Origin: Devosia nitrariae | Lineage (GTDB): Bacteria; Pseudomonadota; Alphaproteobacteria; Rhizobiales; Devosiaceae | Direction of reading: 5' to 3' | NCBI RefSeq assembly: GCF_030160115.1 | Contig: NZ_BSNS01000001.1 | Location: forward strand, 51,315 to 115,314 | Length of the DNA stretch: 64,000 nt | Part shown: positions 32,771 to 43,097 of the stretch, piece by piece | Numbering within the stretch: position 1 is the stretch's first letter | Layout of the letters: every line of letters starts with the position of its first letter | Position numbers and translations under genes: made by a program | Notes under the pieces: model-generated | What the model was told of the DNA's origin: nothing | What the model saw: only the letters and a program-made list of their open reading frames with translations | Database searches by the model: none

Positions 32771-33919
32771 ATGAAATTCCTGCGATCTGGCAAACGGATA
32801 GCCTCAACAGTCGTCATTGCACTGATGGCCGCTGGAGCATCTGCGCAGACGATGGAGAGCAGCATCGGTACACTGGAGGCGACCGTTGTGGCTGACGGGC
32901 TCGACCATCCCTGGGCGGTGGAGTTCCTGCCGGACGGGCGCATGCTGGTGACGGAGCGTAGCGGCACAATGAGGATCGTTGCAGACGGGGACGTGGGCGA
33001 ACCCGTCGCGGGCGTGCCCGAAGTGAGAGCGCGCGGGCAGGGCGGGCTGCTGGACCTCGCCATCGCCCCCGATTTCGAAACGAGCGGGCGCATCTACCTT
33101 TCCTACTCTGAACCGGCCTCGAGCGCCGGCCGGCAGCGCGGCTCGGGAACGGCGGTGATGGCCGCGACCCTCAACCTCGACGAGACCGGAAGCGGATCGC
33201 TCTCGGACCAGTCGGTCATCTTCCGCATGAACAATTATACGCCCAGCAACCGCCATTTCGGCTCGCGTATCGCTATCGGCAATGACGGCAATCTCTTCGT
33301 CACGCTCGGCGAGCGCGGGGATGCGGAGCGGGCGCAGGATCCGGCGGACCTTGCCGGAGCGGTCGCACGCATCGCGCCCGACGGCTCAGTGCCGGCCGAC
33401 AATCCGCAGCCGGAAGGCTGGGCCGCGGAGCTGTGGAGCATCGGGCACCGCAATCCGCAGGGCGCGGCGATCCGTGCGAGCGATGGTCAATTATTCATCG
33501 TCGAGCACGGTGCGCGCGGCGGCGACGAGGTCAATATGCCGCGCCCAGGCGCCAACTATGGCTGGCCGGTCATCACCTACGGTGTCGACTATTCGGGCCT
33601 GCCGATCGGGGAGGGGACGGAAAAGGAAGGGCTGGAACAGCCGCTTCACTATTGGGACCCCTCGATTTCCCCCTCAGGCCTCGATTTCGTCAGCGGCGAT
33701 CTCTTTGCCGAATGGGAGGGCGATCTGATCACCGGAGGGCTCAGCGGACGCACCATGGTCAGGATCGACCTCGAAGGCGATACCGTCGCCGATACCGAGC
33801 CACTGTTCGAGGGGCAGGTCGGGCGGGTGCGTGACATCAAGACGGGACCGGACGGGGCGATCTATGCGGTGATCGACGACAGCCCGGGGCCGATCTATCG
33901 CATCGCGCCGGCAGGTTAG
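32771..33919 (+). CDS. PQQ-dependent sugar dehydrogenase-like protein (GSDH/HHIP type)
   Basis: 382 residues from the ATG at 32771 with a signal peptide (IASTVVIALMAAGASAQ). A six-blade beta-propeller: LDHPWAVEFLPDGRMLVTER, GQGGLLDLAIAPDF, NRHFGSRIAIGNDGNLFVTL, ELWSIGHRNPQGAAIR, EHGARGGDEVN and GANYGWPVITYG. These are the hallmarks of soluble aldose-sugar dehydrogenases (Asd/YliI), which need PQQ. No pqq genes are visible in the window. A terminator follows. Confidence 0.93.
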   Translation: MKFLRSGKRIASTVVIALMAAGASAQTMESSIGTLEATVVADGLDHPWAVEFLPDGRMLVTERSGTMRIVADGDVGEPVAGVPEVRARGQGGLLDLAIAPDFETSGRIYLSYSEPASSAGRQRGSGTAVMAATLNLDETGSGSLSDQSVIFRMNNYTPSNRHFGSRIAIGNDGNLFVTLGERGDAERAQDPADLAGAVARIAPDGSVPADNPQPEGWAAELWSIGHRNPQGAAIRASDGQLFIVEHGARGGDEVNMPRPGANYGWPVITYGVDYSGLPIGEGTEKEGLEQPLHYWDPSISPSGLDFVSGDLFAEWEGDLITGGLSGRTMVRIDLEGDTVADTEPLFEGQVGRVRDIKTGPDGAIYAVIDDSPGPIYRIAPAG

Positions 33920-33934
33920 GGCGCGGCAAAGGAA

Positions 33935-33964
33935 AAGGCGCAGCCGCAGGGCCGCGCCTTTTTC
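33935..33964 (+). terminator. Intrinsic terminator after the sugar dehydrogenase
   Basis: AAGGCGC (33935-33941) pairs with GCGCCTT (33954-33960), followed by TTTCG; 16 nt after the stop codon. Confidence 0.7.
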
Positions 33965-33983
33965 GTTCCAAGCGCGTTTCCCG

Positions 33984-34193
33984 TCAGAGCGCGGTCAGGT
34001 TATCGGCTGTGGATTTGCCGGTACGCTTGTCCTGAACGATCTCGTAGTTCACCTTCTGTCCCTCATCGAGCCCGTCCAGGCCCGAGCGCTGGACGGCGGT
34101 GATATGAACGAAAACGTCCGCCCCACCCTCGTCCGGCTGGATGAAGCCGTAACCTTTTTGACCGTTGAACCATTTAACGGTGCCAGATGCCAT
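33984..34193 (-). CDS. Cold-shock-domain protein (CspA family), copy 1
   Basis: 69 residues. RNA-binding motifs KGYGFI (RNP1) and VFVHI (RNP2) on an OB fold: [20 protein letters not shown]. The family binds single-stranded RNA and acts as an RNA chaperone. It is 90% identical to the second copy upstream on the same strand. The 211 nt between its start and the terminator at 34405 probably include its promoter and a long 5' leader; I see no further structure there. Confidence 0.96.
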   Translation of the reverse strand: MASGTVKWFNGQKGYGFIQPDEGGADVFVHITAVQRSGLDGLDEGQKVNYEIVQDKRTGKSTADNLTAL

Positions 34194-34404
34194 TTGATGC
34201 GTCCCTCATACAAGTCCATGTGTTGGGCTGGTGCGGTGCCGCTCCCTCCCAGTTTCAATCGAATTTCCGGTTCAACGATTGCACGCGCTTGGCCCCGCGC
34301 TTCGTCCATCGGTCTGCCGCAAATATTCGACCGTGAATTTCTAGACTGAAAACTTGACGCCTTCAATATCCCTGATTCGCGGCAAGACACTGGCACCGAT
34401 GGCT

Positions 34405-34437
34405 AAAATGCAAAAGGCGCGCCCGGCCGGGCGCGCC
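34405..34437 (-). terminator. Intrinsic terminator of csp copy 2
   Basis: Reverse-strand GGGCGCGCC (34424-34416 side) pairs with GGCGCGCCC (34437-34429) around a GGCC loop, followed by TTTTGCATTTT. It isolates the two cold-shock genes into separate transcripts. Confidence 0.8.
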
Positions 34438-34464
34438 CTTCAAAGCTGGCAGAAGCGAAGCGGC

Positions 34465-34674
34465 TCAGGCCGCCGACAGGTTGTCGGCAGCGGACTTGCC
34501 GGTGCGCTTGTCCTTGACGATCTCGTAGTTGACCTTCTGGCCTTCGTCGAGCCCGTTGAGGCCCGACCGCTGGACGGCGGAGATGTGGACGAATACGTCC
34601 GCCCCACCTTCGTCCGGCTGGATGAAGCCATAACCTTTTTGGCCGTTGAACCACTTAACGGTACCAGTCGCCAT
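34465..34674 (-). CDS. Cold-shock-domain protein (CspA family), copy 2
   Basis: 69 residues from the ATG at 34674 (GAGGGA six nt upstream; an ATG at 34680 is too close to it). Same domain as copy 1, with a few substitutions (S for T, N for D, K for Q). The tandem pair presumably arose by duplication; both keep intact RNP1 and RNP2 motifs. Long upstream region, as usual for cold-shock genes with a regulatory 5' UTR. Confidence 0.96.
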   Translation of the reverse strand: MATGTVKWFNGQKGYGFIQPDEGGADVFVHISAVQRSGLNGLDEGQKVNYEIVKDKRTGKSAADNLSAA

Positions 34675-35179
34675 GATCATTCCCTCGTGCAGTCTGCTGT
34701 TGTGAACTCCGGCCCCCCGGGCCGATGTTCGGTTTGGCTATCGAAATATCGGATAGTGACGTCAGCAGTCGGCAAGAGTTCGCCAAGGCATTTCGGTCGG
34801 CCGCAATATTCGATGCGGAAGTCTTACCTCGAAATGGTTCCATGGGCAACTGCGTTTGCGCACAGCTTCGCACCCGCGCTGACCAGCAGTCGGGCGAGAA
34901 CAAGAGGGGACCAAATTTCGGACCGGACCACGCGAGCGAGGCGCCGGCACAGAAGAAGGCGGCGGAGCCGCAATACCGTCACGGCAAAGCGCCGGACAAT
35001 GCTTCTCTTCTAAGACGAGTCTGGCCCGTGCGCTAGTGTGCGCAATGTCGCACGGCAGGCGTACGCCGGCACCACTTGCATTTCGCCGCTGTTTACGGCA
35101 CATCCGCGCGTGCCGGCGTCCTGCCGGTCCTTCCTTGGATATCCTCGTCTTGATCAAGGCGTTTCATTCCTCCGGCGAC
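34675..35179. other. 505-nt gap between csp copy 2 and the methyltransferase
   Basis: No convincing gene, terminator or known repeat. The left part is likely the promoter and 5' leader of csp copy 2. The right part (after about 35036) stays open in the frame of the methyltransferase but encodes an Arg/Cys-rich stretch unlike the mature protein, so it is probably leader rather than coding. Confidence 0.4.
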
Positions 35180-36145
35180 ATGGTCGCCGACCGGCGCGCG
35201 GACTATGCCCGGCGCCTCGCTGAAGCCGGCGACTTCAGCAGCGCGGCCGAACTTATCGAGCAGGCGCTCGAGCTTGTGCCCGTCTGGACGGCCGGCTGGG
35301 ACTTCCTCGGGCTCTACTGCGAGAAAGCCGGCGACATCGCCGGGGCCATATCGGCCTGGCGGCACCTCGAAGCGCTCGACGATGCCGGCATTTTCGGAGC
35401 TCAGCTCAAGCTCGCTGCCCATGGCGCGGCGAGCGCCGGCGATAGCACGGCAGTCGGCTATGTCGAGGCGCTCTTCGACCAATATGCGCCGCGTTTCGAG
35501 CGCGCGCTCGTTCAGAGCCTCGGCTATCGCGTACCCGAGCGGCTCGATGGGTTCATTGGTGAGGTGATGGCCGAAAAATCAATCGCGGCCTTCGCGGAGG
35601 CCATCGATCTCGGCTGCGGCACCGGACTGATGGGCGAACGGCTGCGCAGCAAGGTCTCGTTTCTCGAAGGTGTCGACCTTTCAGCGGCCATGATCGCCGA
35701 GACCGGCCGCAAGGGCATTTACGACCGGTTGGCAAAGGCCGAGCTCGTTAGGTTCCTCAACGACTACGGCACCGGGGTCGATCTCATCACGGCGGCCGAC
35801 GTCTTCATCTATTGTGGCGTCTTGCCGCCGGTGCTGGCAGCGGCGGCGCGGGTCATGCGACCGGGGGCGCTTCTCGCCTTCTCGCTCGAGGCCCATGACG
35901 GTCCCGAGCCGCAGTTCCTGCGGCCATCGCTGCGTTATGCGCACGCACCCGAGCCCACGCGCCAGGCGATCGCCGATGCCGGGCTCGACATCCTCAGGTT
36001 TGAGCGGGCGGCGCTGCGACAGGACCGTGGGGCGCCGATCGAAGGTCTGCTGATTGTTGCGCAGAAGCCGCCTGCGGCGCCGGTCGTGCTGGATCTGGCT
36101 GGCGAGACCGTCATCGCCGACATGGAGCCGGAAGCCATCAATTGA
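35180..36145 (+). CDS. TPR-like / class I SAM-dependent methyltransferase
   Basis: 321 residues from MVADRRADYARRLAEAGDFS; no clear SD, so the start is uncertain. Residues about 1-75 form a TPR-like helical repeat (AAELIEQALELVPVWTAGWD). The methyltransferase domain has the SAM motif AIDLGCGTGLMGERL, then VDLSAAMIAETGRKGIYDRL and the DVFIYCG segment. This combination is common in proteobacteria with unknown substrate. Followed by the threonine aldolase 61 nt later. Confidence 0.82.
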   Translation: MVADRRADYARRLAEAGDFSSAAELIEQALELVPVWTAGWDFLGLYCEKAGDIAGAISAWRHLEALDDAGIFGAQLKLAAHGAASAGDSTAVGYVEALFDQYAPRFERALVQSLGYRVPERLDGFIGEVMAEKSIAAFAEAIDLGCGTGLMGERLRSKVSFLEGVDLSAAMIAETGRKGIYDRLAKAELVRFLNDYGTGVDLITAADVFIYCGVLPPVLAAAARVMRPGALLAFSLEAHDGPEPQFLRPSLRYAHAPEPTRQAIADAGLDILRFERAALRQDRGAPIEGLLIVAQKPPAAPVVLDLAGETVIADMEPEAIN

Positions 36146-36206
36146 TCGGCCGGTGACAACGATGCAGGCGGCGGTTAGTAGACACCCTTTATCCCAAGAG
36201 CCCGCC

Positions 36207-37241
36207 ATGACCGTCATCCGCTACGACTTCCGCTCCGATACCGTCACGCGCCCGGGCGCAGGCATGCGCCGGGCGATGGCCGAGGCGGAGGTGGGGGACG
36301 ACGTCTTCGGCGACGATCCGACGGTCAGCCGGCTCGAGGCCGTGGCCGCCGAGCGGCTGGGCAAGGCCGCGGCGGTCTTTGTGCCCTCGGGCACGCAATC
36401 GAACCTTGCCGCGCTCATGAGCCATTGCGGGCGCGGCGAGGCCTTCATTGCCGGGCAGGACGCCCATTGTTACCGCTACGAGGCAGGGGGAGCGGCGGTG
36501 CTGGGCTCGCTGCAGCCGCAGCCCATCGCGCACGCGGCAGACGGCACACTGCCGATCGAGGAGGTCGCGGCCGCGATCACCGGCGGCAGCGACGCGCATC
36601 TCGCCCCAACCAGTCTCATCGCGTTGGAGAATACGTCCGGCGGGCAAGTGCTGCCGATCGCCTATATGGGCGAGGTGGCGGCACTGGCGCGACAGCACGG
36701 GCTCGGTCTTCATCTCGATGGCGCCCGTGCGTTCAACGCGGCGATCAAGCTCGGGATCGACATGGCCGAGTTGGTTGCGCCGTTCGATACGGTGTCGGTC
36801 TGCCTCTCCAAGGGACTCGGCGCTCCGGTGGGCTCGGTGTTGGTAGGTAGCGCCGAGCTCATTGCCAGGGCACGACGCATCCGCAAGATGCTGGGCGGCG
36901 GCATGCGGCAGGCCGGCATATTGGCGGCGGCGGGACTCTACGCGCTCGAGCATAATGTCGAGCGGATGGCGGATGACCATGCGCGCGCCCGGCGGCTCGC
37001 CGAGGGATTGGCGCGTTATCCCGCGCTCGCGGTTAAGATGCCGGACACCAACATCGTCTTCGTCGACAGCGACGCCGCTATCGGCGAACCCCTCGGGGAG
37101 CACCTTGCCGCCAACGGCGTCGGCATAACCGGCCGCTACGGTCAGCACCGGTGGGTCACGCATCTCGATATCGATGACGCCGCGGTGGATGCGGCGCTGG
37201 GGATGGTCGGCCGGTTCTTCGACGCCCGGCAGGGGAACTGA
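36207..37241 (+). CDS. ltaE: Low-specificity L-threonine aldolase
   Basis: 344 residues. YDFRSDTVTRPGAGMRRAMA, VFVPSGTQSNLAALMSHC, GLHLDGARAFNAAI and the PLP Lys202 in VSVCLSKGLGAPVGSVLVG are the family signatures. It cleaves L-threonine or allo-threonine to glycine and acetaldehyde. Start at 36207 by homology; the SD is weak. Confidence 0.93.
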   Translation: MTVIRYDFRSDTVTRPGAGMRRAMAEAEVGDDVFGDDPTVSRLEAVAAERLGKAAAVFVPSGTQSNLAALMSHCGRGEAFIAGQDAHCYRYEAGGAAVLGSLQPQPIAHAADGTLPIEEVAAAITGGSDAHLAPTSLIALENTSGGQVLPIAYMGEVAALARQHGLGLHLDGARAFNAAIKLGIDMAELVAPFDTVSVCLSKGLGAPVGSVLVGSAELIARARRIRKMLGGGMRQAGILAAAGLYALEHNVERMADDHARARRLAEGLARYPALAVKMPDTNIVFVDSDAAIGEPLGEHLAANGVGITGRYGQHRWVTHLDIDDAAVDAALGMVGRFFDARQGN

Positions 37242-37273
37242 GGCAGCCGCCCGGGCACCGCTAAGGGCCTCAG

Positions 37274-37561
37274 TCATCCCCAGTCGTCGTCTTCATCATT
37301 ATCGTCGCCATCGTCATCGTCCCAGCGATCGTCGTCCCAACGATCATCATCATCATCGTCGTCCAAACGATCGTTGCGGTGGACCGCCCAGAAGGGCATC
37401 CAGCGACCGTCGATCCGCCGCCAGTAGCCGTAGATGCCACCATCATCTTCGGCGAGTAGGAAGGTGGCGCCATTGCGCGGCAGATCGAGAGCCGAGGCCG
37501 GCAGGGGCAGGCCGGCCATAAGCGTGGCGGCGAGAATGGGAAGGATGGTCTTGCGGTTCAT
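37274..37561 (-). CDS. Small secreted protein with Asp-rich tail
   Basis: 95 residues. Signal peptide MNRKTILPILAATLMAGLPL ending ASA. The mature protein has IYGYWRRIDGRWMPFWAVHR and then a tail of about 30 residues in which most positions are Asp with regular Trp (RWDDDRWDDDDGDDNDEDDD). The ATG is preceded by GAGGAGACGG. The tail could bind calcium or other cations. The repeat of GAT/CAT-like codons in DNA makes it prone to length change. Family unrecognised. Confidence 0.7.
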   Translation of the reverse strand: MNRKTILPILAATLMAGLPLPASALDLPRNGATFLLAEDDGGIYGYWRRIDGRWMPFWAVHRNDRLDDDDDDDRWDDDRWDDDDGDDNDEDDDWG

Positions 37562-37810
37562 TTCCGTCTCCTCGATTGCGGCCCGCGAGGGCCTCGGCAG
37601 GGGAGACGGATGGGAACGCGGCCTATTCCATCAGGACGACGGGGAGGTACCGAGTTCCCTGAGTCGCGCCTCGGCGACCATGGCGATCACGTCCAGCGGC
37701 AGAGGGTCTGCGTGCTCTGTAGCGTATCCTTCGCCTTGCGATAGGGCGCGATGGCGGCCTCATAGGCAGGCGGGCCGGAAGGGATTTGACATCGCCGCCA
37801 AAAAAATGAG

Positions 37811-37826
37811 TTAGTTAGCTAACTAA
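37811..37826. promoter_or_regulatory. TetR operator: perfect 16-bp palindrome
   Basis: TTAGTTAGCTAACTAA is a perfect palindrome 22 bp upstream of the SDR start at 37848, the first gene of an SDR-TetR operon. It is of the type bound by TetR proteins that control SDR-like detoxification genes. Confidence 0.75.
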
Positions 37827-37847
37827 ATTTTTGAATGGAGACTGGGA

Positions 37848-38668
37848 ATGCAAGACTGCTGGGAGACAAGGCACGCGAAAATCGATGCTGGCAGGTTCGG
37901 ACCCTGGGCGGTGGTGACAGGGGCGTCCTCGGGTATTGGACGGGAGGCGGCAAGCCAAATTGCCGCGAACGGGATCAATCTGGTGCTGGTTTCCAGGCGG
38001 AGAGAGGTTCTTGCCAGTCTTGGAGAGGAACTGGCCGCGCGCCACGGGATCGCGTTCAGGGTCATAGAGGCTGACCTTTCGCAATCCGGCGCCGAGAAAG
38101 CGGTTATCGAGGGGACCGGGGACATCGATGCGGGACTGCTCTTTTCAAGTGCGGGAACCGGACAGCCCGGCGCATTTCTTGCCTTCAAGAGCGAGCAGTT
38201 GCGCGAGATCGTACATCTCAACGGGTTATCGCATTTGCTGCTGACCCACCATTTCAGCCAGAGATTCGCGCGACGCGGCAGGGGCGGCACCTTACTCGTT
38301 TCCGCACTGGGCGCCGACAGCGGCATTCCCTTTCATGCCGTTCCGGCTGCAGCCAAGGGGCTTGTCAACACGCTTGGCCGCAGTCTTCATCCGAACTCAA
38401 GCGGTCGGGCGTCGGGATTAGCGTGTTGATCGTGACACCGACCGACACGCCGCTCGTTCAGAAAATGGGACTTGATGGGTCGGCCATGCCGATGAAGCCG
38501 ATGCCGGTCGAACAGTGTGTCGGCGAGGGGCTGGACGGGTTGAACCGTAACAGGATGATCATCATGCCGGGTCTGTTCTTCCGCATTATGAACAGGCTCG
38601 TGCCGCATGGATTGGTGCGGGCGATGACCGGAAATATGATGCGCAAGAGTACGACTTTTGTGAGTTAG
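37848..38668 (+). pseudogene. SDR oxidoreductase gene with a frameshift
   Basis: Frame 1 (37848-38429) encodes VVTGASSGIGREAASQIAAN through LVNTLGRSLHP, then drifts. The rest of the protein continues in the next frame from about 38395 (ELKRSGVGISVLIVTPTDTP to MRKSTTFVS, stop 38668). A one-base loss near 38393 (CATCCGAACTC) accounts for it. The catalytic region reads AVPAAAKGL, so the Lys remains but the Tyr position is Pro. It may be a true pseudogene or a sequencing error. Co-directional with the TetR gene. Confidence 0.7.
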
Positions 38669-38677
38669 GAGCGATAA

Positions 38678-39253
38678 TTGGCGAAAGACGGAAAGGCTGC
38701 TGCTCGCGGCAAACAAGAGCGGCTGGTATCGGCGGCGGTGGAGCTTGCGCACCGCCAAGGATACCGCAAGACCACACTTGCCGATCTGGCTGAGGCGGCG
38801 CAGGTGCCACTCGGCAATGTCTACTACTACTTCAAGACCAAGGACGATATCGGTGAGGCCATTGTTCAGCACCGGGAAAGCGAGTTCGAGGCGATGCGCG
38901 CGCATCTCGATGGGCTGCCGACCCCGAAGGCGCGCCTCGTGGCGTTCGTGGATATGACAATGAGGAACGCAGCAACCGTGGCCAAGCACGGTTGCCCGAT
39001 GGGCTCGCTATGCGCCGAGCTTCTGAAGGACGGGGGGCAGCTGGCGGAGCGCTCAAACGCGCTCTTCGCCAAGCCGATGGATTGGATGGAGCGTCAGTTT
39101 TCGGCCCTCGGTTACGCCGACGCCGCCGCCGATCTCACCCTGCAGTTGCAGTCGTCGCTGCAGGGAGCGTCGCTGATGACCCAAAGCTTTCGCGACCCGG
39201 CCCTTCTTGAGCGTGAAGGGCGCCGGCTGAAGTCCTGGATCGAGGCGCTTTAG
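38678..39253 (+). CDS. TetR-family regulator (YxaF/LmrA-like)
   Basis: 191 residues from a TTG at 38678 with AGGAG ahead. HTH: YRKTTLADLAEAAQVPLGNV then YYYFKTKDDIGEAI. The C-terminal CPMGSLCAELLKDGG is the motif of the LmrA/YxaF_C group. Lies 9 nt after the frameshifted SDR gene; the palindrome at 37811 is its likely operator. Convergent with carB, 16 nt apart. Confidence 0.9.
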   Translation: MAKDGKAAARGKQERLVSAAVELAHRQGYRKTTLADLAEAAQVPLGNVYYYFKTKDDIGEAIVQHRESEFEAMRAHLDGLPTPKARLVAFVDMTMRNAATVAKHGCPMGSLCAELLKDGGQLAERSNALFAKPMDWMERQFSALGYADAAADLTLQLQSSLQGASLMTQSFRDPALLEREGRRLKSWIEAL

Positions 39254-39269
39254 ATCGTGACGCGGCAAC

Positions 39270-42200
39270 CTACGCCGCGAAGTACTCCTGGAGCGATTTC
39301 ACTCCGAGATTGCCCTGCTGGTAGGCGATGATGCCCTCAACCGCGGCCACCGCTCCGGGGACGGTGGTATAGTAGGGTATCTTGGCATAGAGCGCGGTGC
39401 GGCGGATGTCGCGGCTGTCGGAAACGGCCTTGGCACCATCGGTGGTGTTAATGACCAGTTGCACGCCGCCGTTCTTCATCGAATCGACGATATGCGGGCG
39501 ACCTTCCAGCACCTTGTTGATGCGGGTCGCGGCAATGCCGTTCTCCGTGAGGTAGCGCTGCGTTCCGCCGGTGGCGAGAATGGCGAAGCCGGCGGCTTCG
39601 AGGTGTCGGATGGCATCTACAATCGCCGGCTTGTCGCTGTCGCGCACGGAGACGAAGGCGATGCCGCTGGTCGGCACCTTGGAACCGGCGCCCATCTGCG
39701 ATTTCGCGAAGGCCATGGCGTAGTCGGTGTCGAGGCCGATGACCTCGCCGGTCGACTTCATTTCGGGGCCGAGCACCGTGTCGACGCCGGGGAAGCGGTT
39801 GAAGGGGAAGACGGCTTCCTTGATGGCGATGTGGTTGAGCTTTCGTTCGGTCAGGCCGAAGCTTGCAAGGCTTTCGCCGGCCATGATGCGGCTGGCGATC
39901 TTGGCGATGGGGTGGCCGATGACCTTGGCGACGAAGGGCACCGTGCGGCTGGCGCGCGGGTTGACCTCGAGCAGGTAGATCACTCCGTCCTTGAGGGCAT
40001 ACTGCACGTTCATCAGGCCGCCGACCTTGAGAGCAAAGGCCAGCTCACGGGTCTGGCGCTTCAATTCCTCGATGATCTCGGGCGAGAGGTTCTGTGGGGG
40101 AAGCGAGCAGGCCGAGTCCCCCGAATGGATGCCTGCCTCCTCGATATGCTCCATGATGCCGGCGACGAACACGTCCTTGCCGTCGCAGAGGCAATCGACA
40201 TCGATTTCGGTTGCGCCCGAGAGATACGCATCAAACAGCAGCGGATTATCGGAGAGGACCGAATTGATCTGGCCGGTCTTGTCATTGGGGTAGCGCGCGA
40301 GGATGTCGGGCGGCACGAGACCGGTGAGGGTATCCTGCACGTAGCGCTCGAAATCGGAGGGCGAGTGGACGATAGCCATGGCGCGCCCGCCGAGAACGTA
40401 AGAGGGGCGGATGACGAGCGGGTAGCCGAGGCGCTCGGCAACGAGCCGGGCCTGCTCGAGGCTATAGGCGATACCGTTCTTGGGCTGGGTCAGCTCGAGG
40501 CGATTGAGCAGCTTGCTGAACAGGTCGCGGTCTTCGGCGAGATCGATGGCCTCCGGCTGAGTGCCGAGGATACGCACGCCGGCTTTCTCGACGGCTTCGG
40601 CCAGATGCAGGGGCGTCTGGCCGCCAAATTGGACGATGACGCCATGGAGGGTGCCGGCCTCTTTCTCGGTTTCGAGTATCTCGATGACGTCCTCCTCGGT
40701 CAGCGGCTCGAAGTAGAGGCGATCGGAGGTGTCGTAATCGGTCGAGACCGTCTCGGGGTTGCAGTTGATCATGATGGTTTCATAGCCGGCTTCGGCCAGC
40801 GCGAAGGCGGCATGGCAGCAGCAATAGTCGAACTCGATGCCCTGGCCGATGCGATTGGGCCCGCCGCCGAGGATGACGACTTTCTTGCGGTCGGAGGGAC
40901 GCGCCTCGTCGTCGGGCACGCCGGCGAACGGTGCTTCATAGGTCGAGTACATATAGGCGGTCGGCGAGGCGAACTCGGCGGCTGAGGTGTCGATGCGCTT
41001 ATAGACTGGGCGCACGCCAAGAGTGCGGCGCAGCTTCCTGACATTGGCGGTCGAGGAACCGGAAAGCTCGCCAAGCCGCGCGTCGGAGAAGCCCATGGAC
41101 TTGAGCATCCGGAGCGTTTCGGGATCGTCCGGCAGGCCAAGCTCGCGGATCTTTTTCTCGACGTCGACGATGCCCTGCATCTGCTCGAGGAACCACGGAT
41201 CGATGCGACAGGCGGTGTGGATTTCCTCGAGGCTCATGCCCAGCCGCATCGCCTCGGCGACGTAGAGCAGGCGCTGGGGCGTTGGTGTGCCCAGTGCCGC
41301 GCGGATGGCGTTCCTGTCCTCGCCCTCGCCGAGGCCGGGAATGCCGATTTCGTTGAGGCCGGTGAGACCGGTTTCCAGTGAGCGCAGGGCCTTCTGCAGC
41401 GATTCCTGGAAGGTGCGGCCGATGGCCATGGCTTCGCCCACCGATTTCATGGAGGTCGTCAGCCGGTTGTCGGCGCCGGGGAACTTCTCGAAGGCAAAAC
41501 GGGGGATCTTGGTGACCACATAATCGATCGTCGGCTCGAACGAGGCAGGGGTCGCACCGCCGGTGATGTCGTTCTCGAGTTCATCGAGTGTGTAGCCGAC
41601 GGCCAGGCGCGCGGCGACCTTGGCGATAGGAAAGCCCGTCGCCTTGGAGGCGAGCGCCGAGGAGCGCGAGACGCGCGGGTTCATCTCGATGACGATCATG
41701 CGCCCGTCGGCCGGATTGATGGCGAACTGGACGTTCGAGCCGCCGGTTTCGACGCCGATCTCGCGCAGCACCGCGATCGAGGCGTCGCGCATCACCTGAT
41801 ATTCCTTGTCGGTCAGGGTGAGCGCCGGGGCGACGGTGATGGAATCGCCGGTATGGACGCCCATCGGATCGAGGTTCTCGATGGAGCAGATGATGATGCA
41901 GTTGTCGTTTTTGTCGCGCACCACCTCCATCTCGTACTCTTTCCAGCCGAGAACCGACTCCTCGATCAGCACCTCGTTGGTGGGGGAGGCATCGATCCCG
42001 CCCTCGCAGATGGCAAGATATTCTTCCTTGTTGTAGGCGATGCCCCCGCCCGTGCCGCCGAGCGTGAAGGACGGGCGGATGATGGCCGGAAGGCCGATGA
42101 CCTCGAGCGCCTGCAGCGCCTCGATCGAATTGTGGGCGAGCATCGACTTGGGCGTATCGAGCCCGATCTTCTTCATCGCATCGCGGAAGAGCTCCCGGTC

Positions 42201-42581
42201 TTCGGCCTTGTCGATGGCATCGGCGGTCGCCCCGATCATCTCGACCCCGAACTTGTCGAGCACGCCCATTTTCCGCAGGGAGAGCGCGCAGTTGAGCGCG
42301 GTCTGACCGCCCATGGTCGGCAGGAGCGCGTCGGGACGCTCCTTCTCGATGATTCTGGCGACGACCTCGGGCGTGATCGGTTCCATATAGGTGGCGTCGG
42401 CGAGATCCGGGTCGGTCATGATCGTGGCCGGATTGGAGTTGACCAGGATGATCCGGTAGCCCTCGGCTTTCAGGGCCTTGCAGGCTTGGGTGCCCGAATA
42501 GTCGAACTCGCAGGCCTGCCCGATGATGATGGGTCCCGCACCGATGATAAGGATCGAATTGATATCGGTGCGTTTTGGCAT
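39270..42581 (-). CDS. carB: Carbamoyl-phosphate synthase large subunit
   Basis: 1103 residues from [20 protein letters not shown]. Two homologous halves, each with a pre-ATP-grasp and ATP-grasp domain ([20 protein letters not shown] and [40 protein letters not shown] and [20 protein letters not shown]), an oligomerisation domain, and a C-terminal MGS-like allosteric domain ([18 protein letters not shown]). It makes carbamoyl phosphate for arginine and pyrimidines with CarA. carA lies 16 kb away at 58941, so subunits are encoded separately. Confidence 0.98.
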   Translation of the reverse strand: MPKRTDINSILIIGAGPIIIGQACEFDYSGTQACKALKAEGYRIILVNSNPATIMTDPDLADATYMEPITPEVVARIIEKERPDALLPTMGGQTALNCALSLRKMGVLDKFGVEMIGATADAIDKAEDRELFRDAMKKIGLDTPKSMLAHNSIEALQALEVIGLPAIIRPSFTLGGTGGGIAYNKEEYLAICEGGIDASPTNEVLIEESVLGWKEYEMEVVRDKNDNCIIICSIENLDPMGVHTGDSITVAPALTLTDKEYQVMRDASIAVLREIGVETGGSNVQFAINPADGRMIVIEMNPRVSRSSALASKATGFPIAKVAARLAVGYTLDELENDITGGATPASFEPTIDYVVTKIPRFAFEKFPGADNRLTTSMKSVGEAMAIGRTFQESLQKALRSLETGLTGLNEIGIPGLGEGEDRNAIRAALGTPTPQRLLYVAEAMRLGMSLEEIHTACRIDPWFLEQMQGIVDVEKKIRELGLPDDPETLRMLKSMGFSDARLGELSGSSTANVRKLRRTLGVRPVYKRIDTSAAEFASPTAYMYSTYEAPFAGVPDDEARPSDRKKVVILGGGPNRIGQGIEFDYCCCHAAFALAEAGYETIMINCNPETVSTDYDTSDRLYFEPLTEEDVIEILETEKEAGTLHGVIVQFGGQTPLHLAEAVEKAGVRILGTQPEAIDLAEDRDLFSKLLNRLELTQPKNGIAYSLEQARLVAERLGYPLVIRPSYVLGGRAMAIVHSPSDFERYVQDTLTGLVPPDILARYPNDKTGQINSVLSDNPLLFDAYLSGATEIDVDCLCDGKDVFVAGIMEHIEEAGIHSGDSACSLPPQNLSPEIIEELKRQTRELAFALKVGGLMNVQYALKDGVIYLLEVNPRASRTVPFVAKVIGHPIAKIASRIMAGESLASFGLTERKLNHIAIKEAVFPFNRFPGVDTVLGPEMKSTGEVIGLDTDYAMAFAKSQMGAGSKVPTSGIAFVSVRDSDKPAIVDAIRHLEAAGFAILATGGTQRYLTENGIAATRINKVLEGRPHIVDSMKNGGVQLVINTTDGAKAVSDSRDIRRTALYAKIPYYTTVPGAVAAVEGIIAYQQGNLGVKSLQEYFAA

Positions 42582-42846
42582 GCGCTCACTCTGATCTGGG
42601 CGCACGGCAACGGGGCGCTGCCGCGCGGGGTCTGGGCTCGGGCGAAGTGGTTAAGCGGGCTTCCTAACGGAAGCGGTGGGGAAAGGGAAGGGGCCAACAG
42701 CGCCAATGTGGAAGCGGGGCGCAAAGCGCTGGCGTTCAATGCGACGAGGCGCTCATCATTGTTGTTGGACGGCGCATTCGAGCTTGCTGTCGGAACGGGC
42801 AGGCATGTCGCGCATTCAATTGTGAACGGATCAGCAGGAGCGCAAT

Positions 42847-43020
42847 ATGCTCGAACTCCTCATCGTCCTCATCGTCGTCGCGTTGATCGCTGGAGCGCTC
42901 GGGTTTACCGGCATTGCCGGCGTTGCGGCGACCCTGGCCAAGATCGTCTTCGGCATTATCCTGATCGGCATCGTCATCGTGCTGATCCTGATGTTCATGG
43001 GCATTGCCCTCATCGCCTGA
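42847..43020 (+). CDS. DUF1328 small membrane protein
   Basis: 57 residues (MLELLIVLIVVALIAGALGF to MGIALIA), almost wholly hydrophobic with two segments separated by GFTGIAGVAATLAKI, the DUF1328/YtjA pattern. SD GGAG upstream. These proteins sit in the inner membrane and are often stress-induced. Function unknown. The 265 nt between it and carB contain no other feature I can support. Confidence 0.85.
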   Translation: MLELLIVLIVVALIAGALGFTGIAGVAATLAKIVFGIILIGIVIVLILMFMGIALIA

Positions 43021-43097
43021 TTTGCAGGCTTGATCGGGAGGCCGTCAGGCGTAAGTCTTGCAGGAAGCGATGAGTGAACGTGACGAGGAGGTGCCGC

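Noticed and set aside
39459..40985. 508-codon plus-strand frame opposite carB
   Set aside because: Antisense of highly conserved carB; no RBS or recognisable domain.
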